From positions 1 through 5,723 of the forward strand of contig JAHEKD010000189.1 of the NCBI GenBank assembly GCA_024638545.1: DNA of 5,723 bases, given 5' to 3'. This document shows positions 5,606 through 5,723 of the stretch, piece by piece. Under the pieces are notes generated by a model. The model was not told where the DNA came from. It did not search any database and saw only the letters and a list, made by a program, of their open reading frames with translations. How positions within the stretch are numbered: the stretch's first letter is position 1; each line of letters starts with the position of its first letter. Position numbers and translations under genes: made by a program. This stretch comes from Gammaproteobacteria bacterium. Lineage in GTDB: Bacteria; Pseudomonadota; Gammaproteobacteria; Arenicellales; JAHEKD01.

Positions 5606-5723
5606 ATGAGCAGGGCTTATCCCCAGGTTGGAGTCGCTGTTGACGTTAAAACATTTGAGGGTAATCCTTTCCACGCTGTTGGTGAAAAATATATAAACGC
5701 GATCGCACACGGCTGTCACTGCT
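5606..5723 (+). CDS. puuD: Gamma-glutamyl-GABA hydrolase (PuuD-like), 3' end outside window
   Basis: Only the first 39 codons are present. Class I glutamine amidotransferase-like hydrolases of the PuuD type cleave gamma-glutamyl-GABA to glutamate and GABA, the last step of the glutamylated polyamine pathway. The visible part has the first strand PQVGVAVD (residues 6-13) followed by FHAVGEKYINAIAHGC (about 23-38), matching the family pattern in which a histidine-containing loop leads to EKY-x-NAI. The catalytic Cys-His-Glu residues would lie downstream and cannot be checked. It is 52 bases after puuB on the same strand, with its own ribosome site and no terminator between, so one operon is likely. 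The aldehyde dehydrogenase PuuC is not between B and D and may follow. Confidence 0.75.
   Translation, partial: MSRAYPQVGVAVDVKTFEGNPFHAVGEKYINAIAHGCHC

Overview
The window looks like chromosomal DNA of a gammaproteobacterium, possibly marine and Pseudomonas- or Oceanospirillales-like. This rests on protein resemblance (a DavB-type lysine monooxygenase, PuuB and PuuD) and a moderate-GC, tightly packed layout, so it is an inference and not a taxonomic assignment. The theme is catabolism of basic amino acids and polyamines.

Layout: (1) 1-1325, plus strand, the last ~440 codons of a flavin-dependent L-lysine 2-monooxygenase (davB-like); its N-terminal FAD-binding part lies before the window. 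(2) 1326-1451, a short convergent gap with no convincing terminator. (3) 1452-2906, minus strand, an NhaC-type Na+/H+ antiporter, best started at a GTG behind a clear Shine-Dalgarno. (4) 2907-3207, a 301-base non-coding stretch with a perfect 19-bp palindrome at 3126-3144. (5) 3208-3912, minus strand, a GntR/FCD regulator with an atypical metal site. (6) 3913-4041, an AT-rich divergent control region with a candidate rightward promoter and an 8-7-8 inverted repeat (4001-4023). (7) 4042-4236, plus strand, a 64-codon fragment of a glutamine synthetase-family (PuuA/PauA-like) gene. (8) 4243-5553, plus strand, a full-length PuuB-like gamma-glutamylputrescine oxidase. (9) 5606-end, plus strand, the first 39 codons of a PuuD-like gamma-glutamyl-GABA hydrolase.

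How the parts may work together: in the glutamylated polyamine pathway PuuA ligates glutamate to a diamine, PuuB oxidises the other amine end, an aldehyde dehydrogenase (PuuC, not seen here) makes the acid, and PuuD releases glutamate. With cadaverine the product is 5-aminovalerate, which is also where the DavB/DavA lysine route arrives. The window may therefore hold two converging arms of lysine/diamine catabolism, divergently controlled by a local GntR regulator instead of the Xre-type PuuR of E. coli.

The most unusual point is that the ligase slot at the head of the operon holds only a short N-terminal glutamine synthetase fragment, cut at both ends. Either a ligase is supplied from elsewhere, or the pathway here has changed substrate, or the fragment has a new role such as a leader ORF coupled to puuB. 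I found no RNA gene, CRISPR array, insertion sequence or attachment site.
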